A program made the position numbers and the translations under genes. Below are positions 18,486-27,063 of a DNA stretch of 64,000 nt, piece by piece. Source of the DNA: Qingrenia yutianensis (GTDB lineage Bacteria; Bacillota; Clostridia; UMGS1810); contig NZ_JACRTE010000009.1 in assembly GCF_014385105.1 (NCBI RefSeq), positions 9,329 through 73,328 of the forward strand, read 5' to 3'. Each line of letters begins with the position of its first letter. Within the stretch, counting starts at the first letter, position 1. The notes under the pieces are model-generated. The model did not search any database, had not been told where the DNA came from, and saw nothing but the letters and a program-made list of their open reading frames with translations.

Positions 18486-19586
18486 ATGAGCGACATTTTA
18501 AACAATCTGGCAAGCATTTCAATAGGTCAGATTATTATGTGGATAATCGGCGGAGTGCTGATTTATCTTGCAATCAAAAAAGATATGGAACCGACACTGC
18601 TTTTGCCTATCGGCTTCGGCGCGATTTTGGTAAATATCCCGTTTTCGGGCGCAGTGGGCAGTGAGGGCGCACTTACAACGCTTTACAACGCAGGTATCGC
18701 AAACGAACTTTTTCCGCTGATTTTGTTTATCGGAATAGGTGCAATGATTGATTTCGGACCGATTTTAACAAATCCGAAGCTTATGATTTTCGGCGCAGCG
18801 GCGCAGTTCGGCATATTCTTCACGCTGTGCACGGCGTCGGTGTTCTTCGATATAAACGACGCAGCGTCAATCGCGGTTATCGGTGCGGCAGACGGCCCCA
18901 CGTCGATAGTTGTCGCTCAAATGCTCAATTCAAAATATCTCGGCGCGATAATGGTTGCGGCTTATTCGTATATGGCGCTCGTTCCCATTATTCAGCCCCC
19001 TGTAATCAAGCTTTTGACCACAAAAAAAGAGCGTATGATAAGAATGGAATATCAGCAGAAAGACGTTTCAAAGCTTACGAGAATTATTTTCCCGATTGCA
19101 ATTACTGTTGTTGCAGGTATAGTTTCGCCTGCGTCGGTGTCGCTCATAGGCTTTTTGATGTTCGGCAACCTCATAAGAGAGTGCGGAGTTCTTAACTCGC
19201 TTTCCGAAACGGCACAGAAAGTGCTTGCGAACCTCGTTACGATATTCCTCGGTATAACAATAGCGTCGCAAATGCAGGCGGAAAGCTTCTTGAGGCTTGA
19301 AACACTGCTTATTTTGGGACTCGGACTCGTTGCGTTTATCTTTGATACCGCGGGCGGTGTGCTTTTTGCAAAGTTTTTGAACCTTTTCTTAAAGAAAAAA
19401 ATCAATCCGATGATTGGCGCGGCGGGTATCTCCGCATTCCCGATGTCGGGCAGAACGGTACATAAAATAGGTCTTGCCGAAGATAAGCAAAACCATCTTC
19501 TTATGCATTCAATCGGCGTCAACGTTTCGGGACAGATTGCGTCGGTTATCGCGGGCGGTTTAATTCTTAATTTCTTTATGAAATAG
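18486..19586 (+). CDS. oadB: Na+-translocating decarboxylase beta subunit
   Basis: A 366-residue, very hydrophobic protein with about nine or more membrane segments, matching OadB/GcdB/MmdB. In the family it decarboxylates carboxybiotin and exports two Na+ ions. Seen: the hallmark IGAADGPTSIVVAQ with its essential Asp, LVPIIQPPVIKLLTTKKER, and the C-terminal SAFPMSGRTVHKIG...GVNVSGQIASVIAGG region. RBS AAGGAGA. No carboxyltransferase alpha subunit or biotin-carrier gene is in the window, so the substrate (oxaloacetate, methylmalonyl-CoA or glutaconyl-CoA) is open. The position after pyk suggests oxaloacetate/pyruvate metabolism (inference). Confidence 0.92.
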   Translation: MSDILNNLASISIGQIIMWIIGGVLIYLAIKKDMEPTLLLPIGFGAILVNIPFSGAVGSEGALTTLYNAGIANELFPLILFIGIGAMIDFGPILTNPKLMIFGAAAQFGIFFTLCTASVFFDINDAASIAVIGAADGPTSIVVAQMLNSKYLGAIMVAAYSYMALVPIIQPPVIKLLTTKKERMIRMEYQQKDVSKLTRIIFPIAITVVAGIVSPASVSLIGFLMFGNLIRECGVLNSLSETAQKVLANLVTIFLGITIASQMQAESFLRLETLLILGLGLVAFIFDTAGGVLFAKFLNLFLKKKINPMIGAAGISAFPMSGRTVHKIGLAEDKQNHLLMHSIGVNVSGQIASVIAGGLILNFFMK

Positions 19587-19607
19587 AAATTTGAAAGGAG
19601 AAAAATT

Positions 19608-19742
19608 ATGAATATAAATCCTATGAATTTTGTTTTCAATCTTAAATATATGCTTTTCGGTATGCTGACGATTTTCGCCGTGATAGGCATTATCGTTATA
19701 ATAACAATGCTTTTGAACAAATTTTCGCACGGCAGAGAATAA
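19608..19742 (+). CDS. 44-residue OadG-like small membrane subunit
   Basis: A short gene with a good ribosome-binding site (GAAAGGAG, seven bases before the ATG). It encodes a 44-residue protein with one strong transmembrane helix (FGMLTIFAVIGIIVIITMLL) and a short charged tail, KFSHGRE. It starts 21 bases after oadB and ends just before a terminator. Size, topology and position fit an OadG-type gamma subunit, which anchors the decarboxylase complex. The usual longer Pro/Ala-rich cytoplasmic tail with a metal-binding end is absent, so it would be a minimal version. Confidence 0.72.
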   Translation: MNINPMNFVFNLKYMLFGMLTIFAVIGIIVIITMLLNKFSHGRE

Positions 19743-19754
19743 ATAAAAAATTTA

Positions 19755-19778
19755 ACCCGACTGTTTATACAGTCGGGT
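19755..19778. terminator. terminator of pyk-oadB operon
   Basis: A perfect 10-bp stem ACCCGACTGT with loop TTAT followed by ATTTT. The left side is A-rich, so it can also serve the minus-strand GH130 gene. Confidence 0.85.
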
Positions 19779-19808
19779 ATTTTAATGCCTTTTTATAAGT
19801 TTTAGTGT

Positions 19809-20987
19809 CTATTTTGCTTTGTACGGATATTTTCTTGCCTCCGATACAACAATGTTGTAATCAAGCTCGATTATGCACGCTTTTTCGTCGCACGCACCGT
19901 AAGCAACAATGATTTTGTCACCGCATTTTACCGAATCTGTAAAGAAAATTGCAGGTATCGCCGCTTTGTTCGGCATTTCAAAATCCGCCTCGCCCTCAAT
20001 CCATTTTTCGGGGCAAAGATACGTAATTTCGGGAAAATCGTTGTCCTGTTCCTTTAAAATCATAAACGACTGACCGTAGCCGATTTTATCGTTTTTCTTG
20101 CCGTGATAGTTAAGGAGCCACTCGCCGTTTCCCATATCAATCGGCGGTGTGCTTCCGCCTACCTTTTCCTCCTGCCAGTCCTCGGTCGGAGAATAAATAA
20201 TTTTCCTTTTTGACGCATTTTCCGCAAAAGAATAAAAATCTTTCGACGCCGAAATCATAATTGACGGCTTTTCGGGATTGCTTTTTGAATAATTCTGCGG
20301 ACAGTACGGACGGTGAATCATAACATACTGCATTTCGCCGTCGATTTTCATTTTCTTGGGGAAAAGGAAAACATCTCTGTCCTCGCCGTATAAAGGCGAC
20401 GTGAGGTTTGTAACGTATGTAAACGCGTTTTTGTAGTCTTTTTTCGAGAGAAAATCCAAATTCACACGGTATAAAAGAGTAACGGTGGGGTTTTTCTGCG
20501 TGTTAAACGGATTTTCGTCCGATTTTGCCCATTCGGGCATACACTGCTGCGGGTCGTCGTGTTCCCAAAACGGTCCGGGAGGAAACATTCTGCACGCAAC
20601 GGTCAAATATAACGAGTCCTCAACCCAAAACAGACGTGGGTCCTCAATGCACCCGTTCATATATGCAGGCACCTTTTCACCGCGCATATCAAGAGTCATA
20701 AGGCCGCAAAGTTCGGTGTTAAGCATAGGCGCAAGCGCCGGAGTGTCAAAATCAAATTCAAAATTTTCGCCGTCGTCCGAATACGCATACGCGAGAAAAA
20801 TCGGGTAGGGGAGCGGTTTTCCCTCGGTCTGCTTTTCGGGAAAAGGCCCGGTTGTGCGTATCAAAAGGTGCGTCCTGTTTGTTTTCGGGTCAATGATTAT
20901 CGCAGGGTTGAGCACCATTTCGCTTGCCCACGATATGCCCTCGGGCGGTGTTAAAATACATTTTCTGCTCAAAACGGGATTTTGCAT
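19809..20987 (-). CDS. GH130-like glycosidase/phosphorylase
   Basis: A 392-residue protein with no signal peptide, hence cytoplasmic. The five-bladed propeller family signature is suggested by NPAIIIDP, the GH130-type NGCIEDPRLFWV (general-acid Asp region), HRPYCP and a final YGACDEKACIIELDY. It is more distant from characterised mannosyl phosphorylases than the enzyme at the left edge, so hydrolase or phosphorylase action on beta-mannosides, or another linkage, is undecided. The ATG at 20987 has GAAAGGA eight bases upstream; a TTG six codons earlier is part of that site. It lies 26 bases after the AraC-type regulator and is probably co-transcribed with it. Confidence 0.78.
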   Translation of the reverse strand: MQNPVLSRKCILTPPEGISWASEMVLNPAIIIDPKTNRTHLLIRTTGPFPEKQTEGKPLPYPIFLAYAYSDDGENFEFDFDTPALAPMLNTELCGLMTLDMRGEKVPAYMNGCIEDPRLFWVEDSLYLTVACRMFPPGPFWEHDDPQQCMPEWAKSDENPFNTQKNPTVTLLYRVNLDFLSKKDYKNAFTYVTNLTSPLYGEDRDVFLFPKKMKIDGEMQYVMIHRPYCPQNYSKSNPEKPSIMISASKDFYSFAENASKRKIIYSPTEDWQEEKVGGSTPPIDMGNGEWLLNYHGKKNDKIGYGQSFMILKEQDNDFPEITYLCPEKWIEGEADFEMPNKAAIPAIFFTDSVKCGDKIIVAYGACDEKACIIELDYNIVVSEARKYPYKAK

Positions 20988-21013
20988 TTTTGTGTGTCCT
21001 TTCAAATGTAAAT

Positions 21014-23302
21014 TTATTTTTTCGAGTGCATACTTCGGTATTCACTGGGAGTGTAGCCGACGTATTTTTTGAAAATTCTCATAAAGCTTATCTGATTGTC
21101 GTATCCCACAAGCGACGAAATATCGTTTACCTTGTGCTGGCTTGAAACAAGCAGTTCTTTTGCCTTTTCAATGCGTTTGTAAATGAGATATTCCATAAAT
21201 CTTTTGCCCGTGGACGCCTTAAATACACGGCTTAAATGCGAGTCGCTCACGTCGAATTTTTCCGCCGCGGCGTTGAGGCTTGTGTTCGGGTTCATATAGT
21301 TTTCGTTGATATATTCAATCACCTGTGACGCGAGCGCATTCTGCGAATATGTTATGTTCTGGCTCTGCTTGTAGGTTTCAAGAATATCCGAAAGAATTTT
21401 TTCCATATTGTCCACCGTTGTTTTAACGTCGGTGCACGAGTCGATAAGCTGGTTTGAATTAAGATATTTTCCGCTTATCTGCGAATGTGTGTAAACCTCG
21501 AGCGGTTTGATGTACTGGTTTACGATAAGCATTATCGTCTGAAGAACAAACTGCCTGCAAATTTCAACCGTAATGTGTTCGTCCGTCATTTTTTTGAGGA
21601 TTGACTTGCATTTTTCACGCAAATCGTCCTGTGAAAAGTTCTTAAATTCCTTAACAATAACGTTAACCGCATCGGAAATTTCTTTTAAATTTTCGTTTTC
21701 TTCGTAGTTTGTAAGATAGTTGTCAATCATCAAAATGGAGTTGCCTTGGTTGATAGCTTTGTATTTCATAGCGCAGACTGCTTCGTTATATGATTTGTGC
21801 AGTCCCGAAACCTCCTCGTAAAATCCGCCGATGCTCGCGCAGACGGTGTATTCAAAACTTTTTTTGGAAAATTCTATAAGGTCGTTTGCTATTGAAATTG
21901 CGCAGGATACATTCTCTGCCTCGGAGTGGTTTTCAAAGCTTATAACCGCAAATATGCTGTGGTCGCCGACAACACAGCTGCAGCCCTTTGTTTCCTGTGT
22001 TATAAGATTGTCGAGTTTTTGGTGGATAACGTTAAACACAAGTACAAATTCGTCGCTTTTAAAATCTTTAAAATCGTCCTGCGGACTTATGTCAAACATC
22101 ACAACCACGAAATTGCGCGGATAAAGCGAAATATTCGTCGTTTCAAGTGTTGCAATGAATTTGTCGTAGTTTGTGTCAAATCCGAGAAGCATATTCATAA
22201 TGATGTTCCAGCTTAATGCCTTGGCATTTTTCTGATATTCCGACTGCAAAACTCTCTGTTCTTCAATCAGGTCGGAAAGCGTCTTTTCAAGGTCGTTTAA
22301 CGTGCCGAAATTCTGCCGTATCTGCTCGGGCGAGTGGTTTTTGGTAATGGACGTTGCAACCGAATGAACAAATTTGTCCACGGGTTTATACATTTTTTTA
22401 ACAAGAATGTATGCAAGCGTTACCGAAATTAAGAAAATCAGCGACGATAAAAGATAAATCTGAATTTTACCCTTGTTAATGGGCGTCATAAACATTGAAA
22501 CAGGTATTGCGCTGGTGTATGTCCAGCCCGTATAGCCCGAACGTCCCGTAAACATAAGGGTTTTCTGGTTCATATACATTGTTTCGTAAGGCTTGTCCGA
22601 TGATTTTTCCGATAATATGTACTGCGTATATTTTTCGGTCGCAACATTTGTGCCGATATACGCCTTGTTGCTGTGCGAAAGCACTATTCCTGCGCGGTTT
22701 ATAACGAAAAACGTACCGTTTTTGTTTTCTGTGCGGTATTTGCTGATTGCTTCATACAAAAGTGTTTCGCTTACCGTAACCGCAATAACGCCCTTTTTAT
22801 TGTAAAGTTTTTTTGCAAAAACAAGGCTTCCGTTTGTGTTTTCCACATCAATCCAGCCCTGTTTTTCCTCCGAAAGCACACTGCTTATCACGGAATACAA
22901 AAAATCGGAACTTTTTGTCGACGTAAACGGTATAAATTTTCCCGTTTCGCCCGAATATATGAAAATTTCGCTTATCATTGCGTTTTTGTCTTTCGCGTCG
23001 GCAACAATCTGCGCAACGTCAAATTTTGCCAGCGGGGCGGGCGAAGGATTTATAATATATTCGTTTATTGTCCTGTCTTTCGCAAGGTTTGACACATACA
23101 TATCAATATTTTTAAGCTGTGAATCTACATTTTGCATTGTCTGATACAAAATCGTTCTGTTCGCAACGGAGAGCTCGCTGTATAAAATGTCGGTTACCGT
23201 GCTGAAGCTTATGGAACTGACCGCGAATATAACAATCAGAAACAACACCGAATTTGTAATTGCCGTCAGCCTGAAAAGCTTGTTTACATTATTACTGTGC
23301 AT
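21014..23302 (-). CDS. membrane-anchored AraC-family regulator (Cache-like sensor)
   Basis: A 762-residue one-component regulator. A first membrane helix (about residues 12-34) is followed by an extracytoplasmic Cache-like domain (about 35-285), a second helix (IYLLSSLIFLISVTLAYILV, about 290-310), a HAMP-like/linker region, a middle domain (about 370-540), and a C-terminal AraC DNA-binding domain with two helix-turn-helices (NAAAEKFDVSDSHLSRVFK; ISSLVGYDNQISFMRIFKK). This is the YesS-like architecture that in Bacillus and relatives senses extracellular sugars and activates adjacent LplABC-type transporters. It diverges from such a transporter here. The ATG at 23302 follows AAAGGA. Confidence 0.88.
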   Translation of the reverse strand: MHSNNVNKLFRLTAITNSVLFLIVIFAVSSISFSTVTDILYSELSVANRTILYQTMQNVDSQLKNIDMYVSNLAKDRTINEYIINPSPAPLAKFDVAQIVADAKDKNAMISEIFIYSGETGKFIPFTSTKSSDFLYSVISSVLSEEKQGWIDVENTNGSLVFAKKLYNKKGVIAVTVSETLLYEAISKYRTENKNGTFFVINRAGIVLSHSNKAYIGTNVATEKYTQYILSEKSSDKPYETMYMNQKTLMFTGRSGYTGWTYTSAIPVSMFMTPINKGKIQIYLLSSLIFLISVTLAYILVKKMYKPVDKFVHSVATSITKNHSPEQIRQNFGTLNDLEKTLSDLIEEQRVLQSEYQKNAKALSWNIIMNMLLGFDTNYDKFIATLETTNISLYPRNFVVVMFDISPQDDFKDFKSDEFVLVFNVIHQKLDNLITQETKGCSCVVGDHSIFAVISFENHSEAENVSCAISIANDLIEFSKKSFEYTVCASIGGFYEEVSGLHKSYNEAVCAMKYKAINQGNSILMIDNYLTNYEENENLKEISDAVNVIVKEFKNFSQDDLREKCKSILKKMTDEHITVEICRQFVLQTIMLIVNQYIKPLEVYTHSQISGKYLNSNQLIDSCTDVKTTVDNMEKILSDILETYKQSQNITYSQNALASQVIEYINENYMNPNTSLNAAAEKFDVSDSHLSRVFKASTGKRFMEYLIYKRIEKAKELLVSSQHKVNDISSLVGYDNQISFMRIFKKYVGYTPSEYRSMHSKK

Positions 23303-23530
23303 TATAACCATTCCTTTTAATTTTTAGCACCAAAATCAGCTATGATTATATTCTACCACAAAAACAAAGCTTTGTAAATTAAATATATTTGATACTTTTT
23401 ATGTGCCATCGGGTGCTCTTATTTGCACTGAAAATGCCCTAAAACAGCGCGAAAACAAAAAAACGTAAGTTAAAATCAAAAACAGTCAGTGCAAAAATCA
23501 AAAAAGAGATTTAATAGCAAATATTTCAAG

Positions 23531-23560
23531 TTGAAACGTATAGTGTTTGGGTGTTATGAT
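23531..23560 (+). promoter_or_regulatory. promoter of sugar ABC transporter operon
   Basis: TTGAAA, 18 bases, TATGAT, 41 bases before the first permease gene. The 290-base gap to the divergent regulator is otherwise gene-free and AT-rich, room for an AraC-type binding site; no clear repeat was found by eye. Confidence 0.6.
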
Positions 23561-23601
23561 GGAAACAGGAAAAATGAGAAAGGAAGTGCGAAGAAAACAT
23601 T

Positions 23602-24558
23602 ATGAGAAATAAGCACAGAACAAAAAAAGAGCCAACGGTGCGCGCACTCGGTTCGGAAAGCGTTATGAAGTGCATACGCAGAGATATTTGGCTGTATGTG
23701 TTTTTAGCGCCGGCGCTGATTTATCTTCTTATATTTAAGTACGCGCCGATGCTCGGTATGGTAATCGGTTTTAAAGATTATTCAATCGGAAAAGGAATAC
23801 TCGGCAGTGAGTGGGTCGGTTTTGACAACTTTGTAAGACTTTTTAAAACTCCGAACTTTTTTGTAATTTTAAGAAACACAATCGGTCTTAACATTTTAAG
23901 CCTTGTTTTCGGATTTCCGGCACCTATCATTTTGAGTATTCTTATAAATGAAGTAAACTGCAAATCATACAAGAAAACAGTGCAGACGATTTTATACATT
24001 CCGCACTTTGTATCGTGGGTTATCCTCGGCGGAATAATAATTCAGCTTACATCAATGAACGGCCCGATAAGCATAGTTCTTTCAAAGCTTTTCGGAATGG
24101 CACCGAAGTCGTTCATCACAGACCCGTTTTCGTGGGTTGTAATTTACATAGCGTCGGGCATCTGGCAAGGCGTCGGCTGGGGAACAATCATCTACCTTGC
24201 GGCGATAACAAACGTTGACGCACAGCTTTACGAGGCGGCGAAAATTGACGGCGCAAACAAATTCCAGCAGATTATAAACGTAACAATTCCGTGCATAAGC
24301 GGAACAATCGTTACAATGCTTATACTTAGAATGGGCAGTATGCTTTCGGTAGGATTTGAACAGATTTATATGCTCCAAAACAGTGCGGTGTTCGACGTTT
24401 CGGACGTTATCAGCACATACGAATACAGAGTCGGACTTGAACAGCGTCAGTACAGTATCACAACTGCGTTGAGTTTCTTTAAAGGCGTTGTAGGACTTAT
24501 TCTCGTGTTCGGCACAAATTCAATAGCGAAAAAACTCGGCGAAGGAGGTTTGTGGTAG
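23602..24558 (+). CDS. sugar ABC transporter permease (LplB/YteP type)
   Basis: A 318-residue inner-membrane permease with six predicted helices, starting after a basic cytoplasmic tail (residues 1-30). Seen: the binding-protein-dependent transport EAA loop LYEAAKIDGANKFQQIINVTIP (about 212-234) that contacts the ATPase. It resembles LplB/YteP-type permeases for complex oligosaccharides. The partner permease gene starts two bases after its stop. No ATPase gene is present locally, as is usual for this type, which shares an MsmX-like ATPase. Confidence 0.92.
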   Translation: MRNKHRTKKEPTVRALGSESVMKCIRRDIWLYVFLAPALIYLLIFKYAPMLGMVIGFKDYSIGKGILGSEWVGFDNFVRLFKTPNFFVILRNTIGLNILSLVFGFPAPIILSILINEVNCKSYKKTVQTILYIPHFVSWVILGGIIIQLTSMNGPISIVLSKLFGMAPKSFITDPFSWVVIYIASGIWQGVGWGTIIYLAAITNVDAQLYEAAKIDGANKFQQIINVTIPCISGTIVTMLILRMGSMLSVGFEQIYMLQNSAVFDVSDVISTYEYRVGLEQRQYSITTALSFFKGVVGLILVFGTNSIAKKLGEGGLW

Positions 24559-24559
24559 T

Positions 24560-25441
24560 ATGCAGAAAAGAATAAGCAAAGGCGAAGCGGTATTTATTGT
24601 GGTAAACTACATATTTCTTTTCTTGTGCGTGCTTATCACACTTTTGCCGTTTGCAACAATCATAGCAAAATCGTTCTCCGACTCGGCGGCGATTGAATCG
24701 GGAAAAGTTTTCTTGTGGCCGGTTGATTTTAACACGCAGGCTTACAAAAATCTCATCTCGGACGGTCAGCTTTTAAGATCGATGAAAAACACGGTTATAA
24801 TAACCGTTGTGGGAACCTTCCTTAATATGGTATTCACAACCACCGCGGCATATGCGCTCTCCAAAAAACGTTTACTCGGCGGTAAAACAATAATGAAGCT
24901 TATGACGTTTACAATGATTTTCAGCGGAGGTACAATTCCCTCGTTTATCGTTGTAAAAAGTCTTGGACTTATGAACAAGTACGGCGCACTTTGGCTTCCC
25001 GGACTTATAACGGTTTACAACCTTATAGTTATGAAAACATTCTTCGAGCAAATGCCCGAAAGTTTGGAGGAGGCGGCGCGGATTGACGGCGCGGGCGATA
25101 TTCTTATTTTCTTCAGAATAGTTCTTCCGCTTTCGCTTGCGACAATCGCAACAATTACGCTTTTCTATGCGGTTGCATGGTGGAACGAATATTTCAACGG
25201 TATGATCTACATTTCGTCGTCGGCGAAAATGCCTCTTCAGGTTAAACTTCGTCAGATGATTGCGACGGTCGGCGAGGCACAGCTTACCGAAACGGACGGC
25301 GAGTCACCCGACAAAAAACTTGCAAAAGACGCGGTTCAGGCGGCGGCAATGGTAATTTCAACAATTCCGATGCTCTGCATTTACCCGTTCTTGCAGAAAT
25401 ATTTCGTAAAAGGCGTTATGGTCGGCGCGGTAAAGGGCTGA
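24560..25441 (+). CDS. sugar ABC transporter permease (YtcP type)
   Basis: A 293-residue six-helix permease. Seen: EAA loop LEEAARIDGAGDILIFFRIVLP (about 172-193) and the C-terminal PFLQKYFVKGVMVGAVKG typical of the YtcP family. RBS GGAGGT is inside the end of the preceding gene. With the first permease and the downstream lipoprotein it should import an oligosaccharide. An insertion around residues 225-260 (TETDGESPDKKLAKD) is typical of this subfamily. Confidence 0.93.
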   Translation: MQKRISKGEAVFIVVNYIFLFLCVLITLLPFATIIAKSFSDSAAIESGKVFLWPVDFNTQAYKNLISDGQLLRSMKNTVIITVVGTFLNMVFTTTAAYALSKKRLLGGKTIMKLMTFTMIFSGGTIPSFIVVKSLGLMNKYGALWLPGLITVYNLIVMKTFFEQMPESLEEAARIDGAGDILIFFRIVLPLSLATIATITLFYAVAWWNEYFNGMIYISSSAKMPLQVKLRQMIATVGEAQLTETDGESPDKKLAKDAVQAAAMVISTIPMLCIYPFLQKYFVKGVMVGAVKG

Positions 25442-25515
25442 TGATACGCGAAGTTAAGTTTGTTGATAAATTAAGTTTATCATATAAAATTAAAAATTTA
25501 GGAGGAGTAGAAAAA

Positions 25516-27039
25516 ATGAAAAGGTTTATTTCAATTTTGTGTTTGATTGCAATCGTAATCGGTTCGCTTTCGCTTGTTGGCTGTAAAGACAACTCGGCGG
25601 AAAAAAATTCCATTTCGGTTGCTATAATGGCGCCTGATGTTGCGTCGTCCGAAGGCACGGCGGAAAACAACAGATGGACAAAGTACATAGCGGAGCAGAC
25701 AGGTCTTGACATTACCTGGGTGGCAATTCCGCAGAATGAGATGAAAACAAAGCTTAATACGCTTTTGGCGGCAGGCGAAGCGCCCGATATGTTTGTTGAA
25801 TATTCAAATGCATATTTCCAGGGTCTTGTTTTCGACGGTATGCTTATGGAACTTGATGACCTCATCGAAAAACATTCTACAGAGTACAAAAAATACATCG
25901 AAGAAAACAGCGACCTCAAAACCTGGACAATGCTTGACGGCAAAACATATGCTTTCACAAACAGACGTCCGGCGGACAAAATTTTGTCATTCGGTATGTG
26001 GATAAGACAGGACTGGCTCGACAAGCTTGGTCTTAAAGCTCCCACAACAATCGACGAATTTGTTGAAGTTGCAAAAGCATTCAAAACTTTGGGCGATGAC
26101 ATTGTTCCGCTCGCATATCCGTATCAGTTCATCAACACAATCTACAACGCCCACGCTCAGTGGTATGAAAAAGATGACGGAAGCGGCTTGGAATACGGCG
26201 TTGTTACAAAAAGATACGCAGATTCTATTGCAATGCATAAGAAAATGTACGAAGAAGGCATTGTGGATAAAGAATATTTTGTTGACAAGGGCGGCTCAAA
26301 ACAGTATGAACTTTGGAACTCGGGAAAAGCCGGAATTATGTTCTCCAACTGGGATTCTTCTGTAAACCAGACTCTTTTGAAAAACGATCCCAACGCGAAC
26401 CCCGTTCAGCTTGAAGCATTCTCGACAAAATACGGCACAAACGGTATGTTTGTTGAAGCTCCTCCGCAGCTTTACGTTATGATGAACAAAGACTGCAAAA
26501 ACCCCGAAGCAGGTATGAAGCTTGTTGACTGGCTTATCGGCGGCGGATACAAAAATCTTATGTTCGGTGAAGAAGGCGTTCACTACAAAATGGACGGCGA
26601 AATTCCCGTTACAATCTGCGATAGAGATACGTTTACTCGCGAAGTTGAATATGCAAAAAGATATGCTGTTTTGGGCAGCTTTGTTTTGGATCCCGAATGG
26701 ATTCCCAAAATGGCAAATCAGGACGAACTTTCACAGAAATTGGCGGCTGAAAAGGTTGACGCTATGAACACAATCAACAAGCACCATTACAGACGTGATG
26801 TTCCTTACAATCCGCCCGAGAGCAGAGTTTCGTCAATAGTTTCCGACTTCTCGTCAAGTATCAACGCAATTACGGTTAAATATATCACAGGCGGAAATCA
26901 GTATGACGAAAACTGGTGCGAAACAGAACTCAGACGCGAGTGGGAACTTGCGGGAGGAAAAGAAGCTGAGGAACTTGCAACTAAGTGGTACAAAGACAAC
27001 ATTGATATGATTAAAGCGTTCCAGGCTGAAAATAAATAA
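25516..27039 (+). CDS. sugar-binding lipoprotein (LplA type)
   Basis: A 507-residue extracellular solute-binding lipoprotein. The signal peptide MKRFISILCLIAIVIG ends in lipobox LSLVGC (Cys 23). The mature part has the two-lobed fold of LplA/LipO-type binding proteins (ETGLDITWVAIP; GLMVDWLIGG-like region near the C-terminus). The ATG at 25516 follows GGAGGAG; the upstream in-frame ATG at 25441 overlaps the permease stop and adds no signal features. It is third in the transporter operon; ligand is likely an oligosaccharide released by the secreted enzymes downstream (inference). Confidence 0.9.
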   Translation: MKRFISILCLIAIVIGSLSLVGCKDNSAEKNSISVAIMAPDVASSEGTAENNRWTKYIAEQTGLDITWVAIPQNEMKTKLNTLLAAGEAPDMFVEYSNAYFQGLVFDGMLMELDDLIEKHSTEYKKYIEENSDLKTWTMLDGKTYAFTNRRPADKILSFGMWIRQDWLDKLGLKAPTTIDEFVEVAKAFKTLGDDIVPLAYPYQFINTIYNAHAQWYEKDDGSGLEYGVVTKRYADSIAMHKKMYEEGIVDKEYFVDKGGSKQYELWNSGKAGIMFSNWDSSVNQTLLKNDPNANPVQLEAFSTKYGTNGMFVEAPPQLYVMMNKDCKNPEAGMKLVDWLIGGGYKNLMFGEEGVHYKMDGEIPVTICDRDTFTREVEYAKRYAVLGSFVLDPEWIPKMANQDELSQKLAAEKVDAMNTINKHHYRRDVPYNPPESRVSSIVSDFSSSINAITVKYITGGNQYDENWCETELRREWELAGGKEAEELATKWYKDNIDMIKAFQAENK

Positions 27040-27063
27040 GTCATACAGAACAGAAGGTGCAAA

